Of a stretch of 39,397 nt of DNA, positions 33,358-39,397 are shown piece by piece. The notes beneath the pieces are model-generated. The model was given only the letters and a program-made list of their open reading frames with translations, did no database searches and was not told the origin of the DNA. The position numbers and the translations under genes were made by a program. This stretch comes from Gemmatimonadota bacterium (GTDB taxonomy: Bacteria > Gemmatimonadota > Gemmatimonadetes > Longimicrobiales > Gaopeijiaceae), in NCBI GenBank assembly GCA_022340755.1, contig JAJDNI010000218.1, positions 1 to 39,397 of the forward strand, read 5' to 3'. How positions within the stretch are numbered: position 1 is the stretch's first letter; the number at the start of each line of letters is the position of its first letter.

Positions 33358-33396
33358 CGTGGAGAACGTGTGGAGAACCGGCCTGAACGTGGATAC
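33358..33396 (+). repeat. Tandem GTGGAGAAC repeat, resembling DnaA boxes
   Basis: GTGGAGAAC occurs at 33359-33367 and 33370-33378 (11-bp period), with a related CGTGGATAC at 33388-33396. Against the DnaA box TGTGNATAA, the middle copy TGTGGAGAA has one mismatch and the others two. They lie in the 207-base space upstream of the Nif3-like gene, which holds no other feature I can support. Function unproven. Confidence 0.35.
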
Positions 33397-33538
33397 ACCC
33401 CCGTTACAGGATGCCGCGTCTCGTCTTGTATCGTGTTGGAGCACAAGCGGTTGCGGTGCACTGCCCCGTGCGCCAGACCGCGTTGGCACGGGTGAGGAAA
33501 AGTCGGCGTCGGCTCCGAGTTGGACGAAACCCCGAAGC

Positions 33539-33988
33539 TCAGCTTGCCGTGCCTGTCGCCTGGGCAACGACTTCGGTAGGCGGGCCGGAGGCCTTTCCCG
33601 GAGGCGTGGTAGCCTCGTTCGCGTCAGCGGCATGGACTTCCCCCATCTGCACGGTCCCGTTCAGGATCGCACCCTCCTCGAGCTGCATCCGGCGGACCCG
33701 GATGTCTCCTTCGATTCGACAGGTCGCCTGGAGCTCCAGACGCGATTCCGCCACGAGAGCCCCGCGGACGGTACCCGAGATCACCGCATCCTGCGTGGTG
33801 ATGTCACCCTCGACGAGCCCGTCCCGGCCGACTACGACGGCCTTCCCGGCCGAGACGGAGCCTCTCACGGTGCCTTCGACCCGAACGGTGCCCTCCGTTT
33901 GGCAGTCGCCGACCACGGTCATGCCCGGGCCGATGATTGAGATCACCGTCTCGGGAGGTGATCCGTTGCTCGCGCGGTCCCGTGCCAT
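33539..33988 (-). CDS. Bactofilin (polymer-forming cytoskeletal protein)
   Basis: The protein has 149 residues. A central beta-helix domain covers about 15-118 with repeated short turns such as VEGTVRGSVSAG, GRDGLVEGDITTQDAV, ISGTVRGALVAES and IEGDIRV. The N- and C-terminal tails are short, and the latter is Pro/Thr/Ala-rich. Bactofilins assemble without nucleotide into filaments that position cell-wall enzymes. It is 70 nt after an M23 peptidase gene, and M23-bactofilin pairs act in cell shape in Helicobacter (Csd1/CcmA) and others. It is also in line with parA and parB. Confidence 0.93.
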   Translation of the reverse strand: MARDRASNGSPPETVISIIGPGMTVVGDCQTEGTVRVEGTVRGSVSAGKAVVVGRDGLVEGDITTQDAVISGTVRGALVAESRLELQATCRIEGDIRVRRMQLEEGAILNGTVQMGEVHAADANEATTPPGKASGPPTEVVAQATGTAS

Positions 33989-34058
33989 TTCGCTTCTCGC
34001 CTCCAGCGCAGCTTCTTGTCGACTCCCCGGTGCACCCCGGGTCCGCCGACGACGAAAG

Positions 34059-34847
34059 TCAGGGTTGATGTACCAACGTCAGGGGATCCACCGCCTCCCC
34101 GTCCTTCAAGATCTCGAAATGCAAGTGCGGTGCCGTAGATTGCCCCGTGGACCCCGAGAGTGCGATGACTTCGTCCTGACGCACCCGTTGGCCCCGGGTC
34201 ACGAGGGTCAACGAGGCGTGTCCATACAAACTCGTGTAGCCGTCACCGTGGTCGATGACCACGAAGCGACCGTACAGAGGGTCCTCGCCGACGTCCACGA
34301 CGGTGCCTGCTCCGGCGGCACGAATGTAGGAGTCCGTGGGGACGGCGATATCGATCCCGTTGTGCTGTCCCTGGTCCCCCTCCATGAGCCCCTGGGTGAC
34401 GAAGCCCCTCTCGGTAAGGGGCCAGCTGTTGGGCGCCGACGCCGTTTCGAGGTCCCGGGACGGGGTCACGCGGCCGTTGCCACTTCCGGAGGCCGTGCCC
34501 GGGGGAAGCCAGACGTCCGACGGGGCAGAGGGGGCACCGGTAGCGAACAAAGACCGAAGACGCGCGTACTCCCGCTCGATGCCCTCCATCTTTCGGCTGA
34601 GCTCCTGCACGCGTGCCTGGTCGGACTGGAGGGTTTGCACCCGATGTTCAAGGCTGGTGACGCGGGAGGCGCGGGCGGCCAGATACCACCAGCTTCCCGC
34701 TACCAGGGTCAGGCCCAGGGCTCCTATCGAAGCGATCCCCGCCAGGATCCTGAGCGTCCGGTAGGAGAGGCGGAAGGTCCGACCCTCCTGTCCTCCGTCA
34801 GGGACGAACATGATCGTCAAGGACCGGGACTTGCCGCTTTTGGTCAC
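34059..34847 (-). CDS. Membrane-anchored M23 family peptidoglycan endopeptidase (LytM domain)
   Basis: The protein has 262 residues. A cytosolic N-terminus is followed by one membrane helix (about 33-57), a coiled coil (about 62-100), a Ser/Gly/Pro linker, and a LytM domain from about 145. Zinc ligands H162 and D166 (QHNGIDIAVP) and H243 (HLHFEI), with catalytic H210 and H241, are intact, so it is probably active. It should cleave peptide cross-links in the periplasm. The GTG start overlaps the parB stop as GTGA. Coupling to parAB and the following bactofilin suggests coordinated wall growth and chromosome positioning. Confidence 0.93.
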   Translation of the reverse strand: MTKSGKSRSLTIMFVPDGGQEGRTFRLSYRTLRILAGIASIGALGLTLVAGSWWYLAARASRVTSLEHRVQTLQSDQARVQELSRKMEGIEREYARLRSLFATGAPSAPSDVWLPPGTASGSGNGRVTPSRDLETASAPNSWPLTERGFVTQGLMEGDQGQHNGIDIAVPTDSYIRAAGAGTVVDVGEDPLYGRFVVIDHGDGYTSLYGHASLTLVTRGQRVRQDEVIALSGSTGQSTAPHLHFEILKDGEAVDPLTLVHQP

Positions 34848-35725
34848 CCCGCAACCTCCGACACATCCTGCCCGGCGACCAGCTCGAAGACCCGCTCGAA
34901 GTCGTCGGTTCCGTGGAAGGTGATCTCGATGACCCCCTTGCCGCCACGCCCGCGTCGGATGCGGACTCTGGTGGAGAGCGCCTCCTGGAGCGTTTCCTCC
35001 AGCGCCCGCACCACGGGGTCGACCGGCCGCTCCTTCCGCGCCCCGCGCTTTCCGGACGACGCGTTCCCACAGCGTCGCTCAATTTCTCGCACGGACCAGC
35101 CGTCCTTCACCGCATTCCTCGCCAGCTCGGCGGCACGCACCGGATCGGCCACGGAAAGCAGCGCACGCGCGTGGCCCATGGTGAGCTCACCGCTCTCGAC
35201 CAGCTTCCGTACCGATGGCGGCAAGTTCAGGAGGCGCAGAAAATTCGCAACCGTCGACCGATCCTTGCCCACCGCCCGTGCGATGTCGGCTTGGGTCAAA
35301 GAGAATCGCTCGCCGAGGGTCCGATATCCTTCGGCCTCTTCCAGGGGATTCAAGGCCTCGCGCTGCAGGTTCTCGACGAGCGCGAGAACCAGCAGGGTCT
35401 CGTCGGACGCGTCGCGGACCACCACGCTTACGTCGTCCCACCCCAACCGGGACACCGCGCGAAAGCGCCGTTCGCCGGCCACCAGCTCGAAACGGTCCGT
35501 CCCTCCGGGGGTCGGTCGTACCACCAGGGGCTGCAGAAGCCCGTTTTCGCTGATGGAGGCCGCCAGCTCGTCGAGTTCGGCGTCGGTAAAGGTACGGCGC
35601 GGCTGAAGGGGGTTGGGGCTGATCGCCGAGACCTTGACCTTCCGGAGCTCGTCCTCGGCCGTCGCCGGCTCGAGGTACTCGCCCAGGAGGGCCCCAAGGC
35701 CCTTGCCCAGCCGATCGCGCTTCAT
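34844..35725 (-). CDS. parB: Chromosome partitioning protein ParB
   Basis: The protein has 293 residues. The N-terminal RLGKGLGALLG is the ParA-contact region; the CTP-binding domain includes NPLQPRRTF and GERRFRA (84-90); the helix-turn-helix at about 142-167 (LTQADIARAVGKDRSTVANF) reads parS; and a C-terminal dimer domain follows a basic linker. It loads at parS and spreads as a CTP-dependent clamp. Two parS sites lie about 1.5-1.8 kb away at 37220 and 37498. The ATG overlaps the parA stop (ATGA). Confidence 0.96.
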   Translation of the reverse strand: MKRDRLGKGLGALLGEYLEPATAEDELRKVKVSAISPNPLQPRRTFTDAELDELAASISENGLLQPLVVRPTPGGTDRFELVAGERRFRAVSRLGWDDVSVVVRDASDETLLVLALVENLQREALNPLEEAEGYRTLGERFSLTQADIARAVGKDRSTVANFLRLLNLPPSVRKLVESGELTMGHARALLSVADPVRAAELARNAVKDGWSVREIERRCGNASSGKRGARKERPVDPVVRALEETLQEALSTRVRIRRGRGGKGVIEITFHGTDDFERVFELVAGQDVSEVAG

Positions 35726-36519
35726 CTGACCGCCCTCGCCGAATTGCCGCCCGAAGGCCCTCGGGTCAGGATCTCCCTCGCCAACTGGAGGTAGGCCTGA
35801 GCGCCCTGCGACACCACGTCGTACAGGACGATGGGCTTTCCGAAGCTCGGAGCCTCCGCCAGACGCACGTTCCGGGGGATTGCCGTGCGGTAGACCTTCG
35901 CCCCGAAGTACTCACGTGCCTCCGACGCCACCTGTTGGGAGAGGTTGAGGCGTCGGTCGTACATCGTCAGCAACACGCCCTCGATATCCAGGGATGGGTT
36001 GAGCCCCCTCTGCACGAGCCGGATCGTGTTCAGCAGCTGGCTCAGCCCTTCCAGGGCATAGAATTCACACTGTATGGGAATCAGGACGGAATCCGCCGCC
36101 GTCAGGGTGTTCAGCGTCAAGAGGCCCAGCGACGGAGGGCAATCCACGAGGATGTAGTCGTATCGGTCGCGGAGCCCCTGAAGAGCCCGCCGAAGGATCG
36201 TCTCGCGGTGAGGCGCCTGCACCAACTCGATCTCGGCCCCGACCAGGTCCCGCGTGGAGGGGATGAGATCCAGGGTCGGGAAGTGGACGTGGGCCGCGAT
36301 CGCCTCTTCCGCCGGGCGCTCGCCGAGAAGGACATCATAGACGGTAGGAAGGGCGCTACGTGCCTCCAAGCCCAGCCCGCTCGTGGCGTTCCCCTGGGGG
36401 TCGATGTCCACGACAAGCGTCTTCTTCTCGGCAACGGCGAGCGAGGCGCCCAGATTGATGGCGGTGGTGGTCTTGCCGACCCCGCCCTTCTGGTTCGCGA
36501 TGGCGATGACCCGCGACAT
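35722..36519 (-). CDS. parA: Chromosome partitioning ATPase ParA
   Basis: The protein has 265 residues, the small chromosomal type without an N-terminal regulator domain. The deviant Walker A motif KGGVGKTT (11-18), switch I/Walker A' DIDPQGNAT (38-46), and Walker B VDCPPSLG are present. The ATPase binds DNA non-specifically and moves ParB-parS complexes. The ATG at 36519 has AGGGAGA upstream. Confidence 0.97.
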   Translation of the reverse strand: MSRVIAIANQKGGVGKTTTAINLGASLAVAEKKTLVVDIDPQGNATSGLGLEARSALPTVYDVLLGERPAEEAIAAHVHFPTLDLIPSTRDLVGAEIELVQAPHRETILRRALQGLRDRYDYILVDCPPSLGLLTLNTLTAADSVLIPIQCEFYALEGLSQLLNTIRLVQRGLNPSLDIEGVLLTMYDRRLNLSQQVASEAREYFGAKVYRTAIPRNVRLAEAPSFGKPIVLYDVVSQGAQAYLQLAREILTRGPSGGNSARAVR

Positions 36520-36568
36520 GTTCTCCCTGCTCGAACGCCCGGAAGGACCCCTCGAAATCGGGGGGTCG

Positions 36569-36597
36569 AATATACCGAGCCCCCTGACGAAGGTAAA
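36569..36597 (-). promoter_or_regulatory. Probable promoter of the parA-parB-M23-bactofilin operon
   Basis: On the minus strand TTTACC (36597-36592) and TATATT (36574-36569) are exactly 17 bases apart, matching four and five of six sigma-70 positions. The TATATT stands out in GC-rich surroundings. The predicted leader is about 40-45 bases before the parA ATG. Confidence 0.6.
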
Positions 36598-36719
36598 GCG
36601 GACGAGCGCCTTCTGTTGCCTTGACGCGAGCGTCCCTGCTAGGGAGTTTCCGCCGTCAAGGGGGCACGTCCATGGCGGGCGGGGACGCCCCCGGGGACTC
36701 TGCGACCGAGGGGGCGGAA

Positions 36720-37196
36720 ATGAGGGGATTCGCGTTGAGGTGGGCCCGGAGCCCGAGGCTACGGACCGTGCTGTTCTTGGCAGCTCTCCTGGCTACGGCT
36801 TGCTCGGGGAACAAGAGCACGGAGCCGGACAGCGCCATCGCCCCGTTCGTCGGCGATTGGATCGCCCAGTCCCTGGTGCTGACCTCTCAGGCGAACCCGG
36901 ACATCTCCGGAGACATCATCCAGCTTGGCGCCACATTCACGTTGAACGTCCAGCCGTCCGGGCAGTACACGGCCATCCTCCTCTACGCAGGGCAGTCGCT
37001 TACCGAGATCGGGACCCTGGAGGTAGCAGGGAGCACGGTGACGCTGCACCAGACCTTCCCGGCGGCATCCACCTCCGCGGGCGTCTTTTCGTTCGAAGGG
37101 GGTCACCTCATCATCGACGCCAACACCGAGTTCGACTTCAACCAGGACGGGACCGACGAACCCGCCCTCGCTCACTTCGATCTCGTAAAGAAGTAG
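36720..37196 (+). CDS. Hypothetical lipoprotein
   Basis: The protein has 158 residues. A signal peptide with lipobox LATAC (lipid cysteine C28) is clear. The remainder looks like a small beta-barrel or lipocalin-like domain (FVGDWIAQSLVL, GATFTLNVQPSGQYTAILLY, VTLHQTF, FSFEGGHLIIDA, DFNQDGTDEPALAHFDLVKK read in part). I do not recognise a named family, although small envelope lipoproteins with a 'WxG/GxW' start are common. The ATG at 36720 is preferred over earlier starts because GAGGGGGCGGAA precedes it. It sits, on the opposite strand, between parA and the parS sites. Confidence 0.8.
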   Translation: MRGFALRWARSPRLRTVLFLAALLATACSGNKSTEPDSAIAPFVGDWIAQSLVLTSQANPDISGDIIQLGATFTLNVQPSGQYTAILLYAGQSLTEIGTLEVAGSTVTLHQTFPAASTSAGVFSFEGGHLIIDANTEFDFNQDGTDEPALAHFDLVKK

Positions 37197-37219
37197 CGGT
37201 CGAGGCCCCCTTGCGCGGG

Positions 37220-37235
37220 TGTTCCACGTGGAACA
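37220..37235. promoter_or_regulatory. parS site 1
   Basis: TGTTCCACGTGGAACA is a perfect 16-bp palindrome that differs from the common bacterial parS TGTTTCACGTGAAACA at two symmetric positions. It lies about 1.5 kb from parB in the par-mnmG region and is the expected ParB loading site. Confidence 0.92.
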
Positions 37236-37497
37236 TGCCGGGAGGCGCCGCATTGCAGTCCCTTCCCTTCCTTCGATGTCCCTGCTAGGCCTTTGGCGAT
37301 TTTCTTGTTGCGCTCTCTCGCTCCCCCCAGGAAGCGGCGGCGCGCCGTCACACCATCGTTCTTGCAGGGTTGTTCGGATCTTGGCGCTCCCGGCTGGTCC
37401 GCTGCAACCGTCCCTATGCCGCCGTCGGCGTCCTCGCGCGGCCTCGAGGGATCGTCAGAACGTCTATGGGTGCTTCCCCGTGGGACGCCGCCGGGAT

Positions 37498-37513
37498 TGT
37501 TTCACGTGGAACG
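37498..37513. promoter_or_regulatory. parS site 2
   Basis: TGTTTCACGTGGAACG matches the parS consensus at 14 of 16 positions, including the central CACGTG. It is 278 bp from the first site and just downstream of the mnmG end. Confidence 0.88.
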
Positions 37514-37519
37514 TGCAGC

Positions 37520-37546
37520 ATAAGTTATTGTACCACAACGACTTAT
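37520..37546 (-). terminator. AT-rich interrupted palindrome at the mnmG stop codon
   Basis: ATAAGT (37520-37525) pairs with ACTTAT (37541-37546), and TTGT (37528-37531) with ACAA (37535-37538), around a 3-base centre. The right arm covers the mnmG TAA. It could be a weak terminator of mnmG or a protein-binding site; the stem is AT-rich and has no T run after it. Confidence 0.35.
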
Positions 37547-39397
37547 AGGCTGCTGCCGCGCGGAGCCCTCTGTTCCTCGAGGCCTCCGGCCCTACTCGCT
37601 TTCCAGCGCCGCACCTCCAGCAGAAGGTTCTGTTGGTCCGCGGGGGACACGCCCGGGATTCGTCCCGCCTGTGCCAGTGTCTCGGGGCGCACGCGCTCGA
37701 GCTTCTCGCGGGCCTCGAAGGAAAGCGTGAGGAAGTCCATGTAGGGCAACTCGTTGTCCAGTCTTACGTTGGCGCTCCTGCGGACACGCTGGGCCCGCTG
37801 TCGCTCCCGAGCCACGTACCCCTCGTACTTCAACTCCACCTCCACGGCGGCCAGCACGTCGTCCGACGCCCCGGCGACCGATCCCTCCCCTGCCTTGACC
37901 AGGTCCCGCGCCCGGACGTTCGGGCGCCGAAGGAGGTCCACCGCGCGGGTCCGTCCCTCCGGCCGCGGTGAGGATGCGAGCTCCATCGCTTCCTCCACGG
38001 CCCTTGGTGGAAGCGTGGTCTCCTGGAACCAGACCATCACGCGCTCCTGCTCGGCCAGCCGACCGGCCAAGGCTTCCTTCTGGCTCTCCGTGAGGACGCC
38101 TCGTTCCCTCGCCAGCGGCCCCAGTCGTCCAACCGCGTTGTCCTGGCGCAGCAGAAGCCGAAACTCGGCCCTGGACGTGAAGAGGCGATACGGCTCGTCC
38201 ACGCCGCGCGTCACCAAGTCGTCGATGAGCACCCCGATATACGCCTGGTCCCGCTCCAGAATGAACGGCCCCTCACCTCGTACCTTCAGCGCGGCATTGA
38301 TCCCCGCCACCACCCCCTGCCCGGCGGCTTCCTCATACCCCGTCGTCCCGTTCACCTGCCCCGCAAGAAACAACCCGGCCACATCCTTCGTCTCGAGCGT
38401 GTGCCGGAGCTGGTGCGGTGGGAAATAGTCGTATTCGATGGCATATCCGGCCTTGGTCATGCGCACGTCTTCCAGGCCGCGCATGCTCCGCAGAAACGCG
38501 AGCTGAACGTCCGCCGGCAGCGAGGTCGACAGACCGTTCACGTACAGCTCCGTCGTGTGGAGTCCCTCCGGCTCCAGGAACACCTGGTGGCGGGGTGCGT
38601 GGGGGAAGCGCACGATCTTGTCTTCGATGGAGGGGCAATACCGTGGTCCCCGCCCGGAGATCTGCCCCCCGTACAGCGCGCTCCGATCCAGGTTCTCCCG
38701 CACGATCCGCTTCAGCTCGTCTCCCGCCCACGCAATCCAACAGGGCCGCTGCTCCGGGATGGACTCCCGCGCATAGGACGCGAACCGGAACGCGCCGTCC
38801 TCTCCATCCTGCCGCTGAAGGACCTCGAGGTTCACGGAGCGCCCGTCCACCCGCGGTGGCGTGCCGGTCTTGAAGCGCGCCACCTGCAGGACCGCTTCCA
38901 ACCCCTGGGCCAGCTCCACCGAGGGAGCTTCTCCCGCACGTCCTGCACCGATCCCCGCCTCACCCCCGACATGGATCCGACCCCGCAAGAACGTGCCCGC
39001 CGTGATCACCACCACCCTGGCAGCGATCTCGGCTCCACTTCGCGTGCGCACGCCCACCACCCGTCTTCCCTCCAGGACCACATCCACGACCATCTCCTGG
39101 AAGAACTCGAGCGTCGGCAATTCCTCTAGGATTCGCCGCACCGCCACCGGGTACAGTCCCCGATCGCACTGCGCCCGTGGCCCCCAGACCGCGGGCCCCT
39201 TGGAACGGTTCAGCATCCGGAACTGGATCCGCGACGCGTCGGTGGCACGCCCCATAACGCCCCCGAGCGCATCCACTTCCCGCGCGACTACTCCCTTCGC
39301 CACTCCTCCGATCGCGGGATTGCAGCTCATCTGCCCCAGGCGCGTGAGGTCCGGGGTGATCAGCAGCGTGCCGACTCCGGCGCGTGCAGCCGCGGCC
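37543..39397 (-). CDS. mnmG: tRNA uridine-5-carboxymethylaminomethyl(34) synthesis enzyme MnmG, 5' end outside window
   Basis: Open from the right edge, 617 residues are visible; the N-terminal FAD Rossmann motif lies outside. The frame enters with AAARAGVGTLLITPDLTRLG, then MSCNPAIGGVAKG (conserved Cys47 region of E. coli MnmG) and GRGPRYCPSIEDK (Cys277 region). The C-terminal helical domain includes ELPYMDFLTLSFEAREKL and ARIPGVSPAD-like GRIPGVSPADQ. With MnmE it makes the cmnm5 group on U34 of several tRNAs. Location beside parAB and parS is the classic origin-proximal order of many bacteria. Confidence 0.97.
   Translation of the reverse strand, partial: AAAARAGVGTLLITPDLTRLGQMSCNPAIGGVAKGVVAREVDALGGVMGRATDASRIQFRMLNRSKGPAVWGPRAQCDRGLYPVAVRRILEELPTLEFFQEMVVDVVLEGRRVVGVRTRSGAEIAARVVVITAGTFLRGRIHVGGEAGIGAGRAGEAPSVELAQGLEAVLQVARFKTGTPPRVDGRSVNLEVLQRQDGEDGAFRFASYARESIPEQRPCWIAWAGDELKRIVRENLDRSALYGGQISGRGPRYCPSIEDKIVRFPHAPRHQVFLEPEGLHTTELYVNGLSTSLPADVQLAFLRSMRGLEDVRMTKAGYAIEYDYFPPHQLRHTLETKDVAGLFLAGQVNGTTGYEEAAGQGVVAGINAALKVRGEGPFILERDQAYIGVLIDDLVTRGVDEPYRLFTSRAEFRLLLRQDNAVGRLGPLARERGVLTESQKEALAGRLAEQERVMVWFQETTLPPRAVEEAMELASSPRPEGRTRAVDLLRRPNVRARDLVKAGEGSVAGASDDVLAAVEVELKYEGYVARERQRAQRVRRSANVRLDNELPYMDFLTLSFEAREKLERVRPETLAQAGRIPGVSPADQQNLLLEVRRWKASRAGGLEEQRAPRGSSL

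Larger units (their letters stand above)
37197..37542. other. 346-base non-coding stretch holding two parS sites
   Basis: This space lies between the lipoprotein gene and mnmG. It contains parS at 37220 and 37498 and an AT-rich palindrome at the mnmG end. Short open frames here use atypical residues and look non-coding. I see no tRNA and no remnant of rsmG, which often lies between mnmG and parA. Confidence 0.7.

Noticed and set aside
33411..35606. A 731-codon plus-strand open frame
   Set aside because: It is antisense to bactofilin, M23 and parB, all with intact motifs and overlapping stop/start junctions.
37219..37548. A 109-codon plus-strand open frame across the parS region
   Set aside because: It reads through both parS sites, lacks a ribosome site and has a Cys/Arg/Pro composition unlike the real proteins.
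1..39397. CRISPR arrays, insertion sequences, tRNA or rRNA genes
   Set aside because: I saw no regularly spaced direct repeats, no transposase frame or terminal inverted repeats, and no tRNA or rRNA signature in the intergenic spaces.

Overview
The window is GC-rich, densely packed bacterial chromosome, about 39 kb, with no sign of phage, insertion sequences or CRISPR. The gene set points to a Gram-negative member of the Gemmatimonadota or a close relative. The pointers are a PadR regulator paired with a very long duplicated-FtsX permease (the ADOP type typical of Acidobacteria and Gemmatimonadota), several secreted M14/M28 peptidases, lipoproteins with lipoboxes, an outer-membrane barrel, a long-form IspH and frequent GTG/TTG starts. 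The assignment is inference; no rRNA or other decisive marker is present.

Layout. (1) 1-7387, minus: a tightly coupled operon glcD, glcE, aldehyde dehydrogenase, glcF, M20 deacylase/peptidase and a GNAT acyltransferase cut by the left edge. The downstream junctions overlap (GTGA, 11 bp, ATGA, ATGA). The first four genes suggest oxidation of an aldehyde and of a 2-hydroxy acid (glycolate or D-lactate type). The M20-GNAT tail resembles the acylation/deacylation pair of D- to L-amino-acid inversion pathways. (2) 7517-10648, minus: a metallo-beta-lactamase-fold hydrolase, a GAF-domain protein, an M42 aminopeptidase and FxsA. (3) 10829-12052, plus: ispH (MEP isoprenoid pathway). (4) 12124-22042: pyruvate dehydrogenase region. 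lpdA-marR lie on the minus strand, and lipA-pdhA-pdhB-pdhC lie on the minus strand further right. Between them sits a plus-strand padR-ADOP permease cassette. A perfect TTCGACAACT palindrome in front of lpdA is a candidate MarR operator. (5) 22184-28341, minus: M14 carboxypeptidase, zinc-ribbon/TPR membrane protein, SDR epimerase, LOG-family protein and DUF819 transporter, possibly one transcript. (6) 28431-32400, plus: outer-membrane barrel protein and an M28 lipoprotein peptidase, closed by a near-perfect long hairpin. (7) 32570-36519, minus: Nif3-like protein, bactofilin, M23 peptidase, parB and parA, with parA-parB-M23 joined by 4-bp stop/start overlaps. (8) 36720-39397: a small lipoprotein gene, two parS sites and mnmG, which runs off the right edge. 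rsmG, often found between mnmG and parA, is not seen.

How the parts work together: central carbon oxidation (GlcDEF, PDH complex with its own E3 and lipoyl synthase), peptide scavenging at the envelope (M14, M28, M42, M20), and a chromosome segregation locus (ParABS) physically coupled to cell-wall hydrolase and bactofilin scaffold genes. The last arrangement is the most interesting system-level signal in the window.
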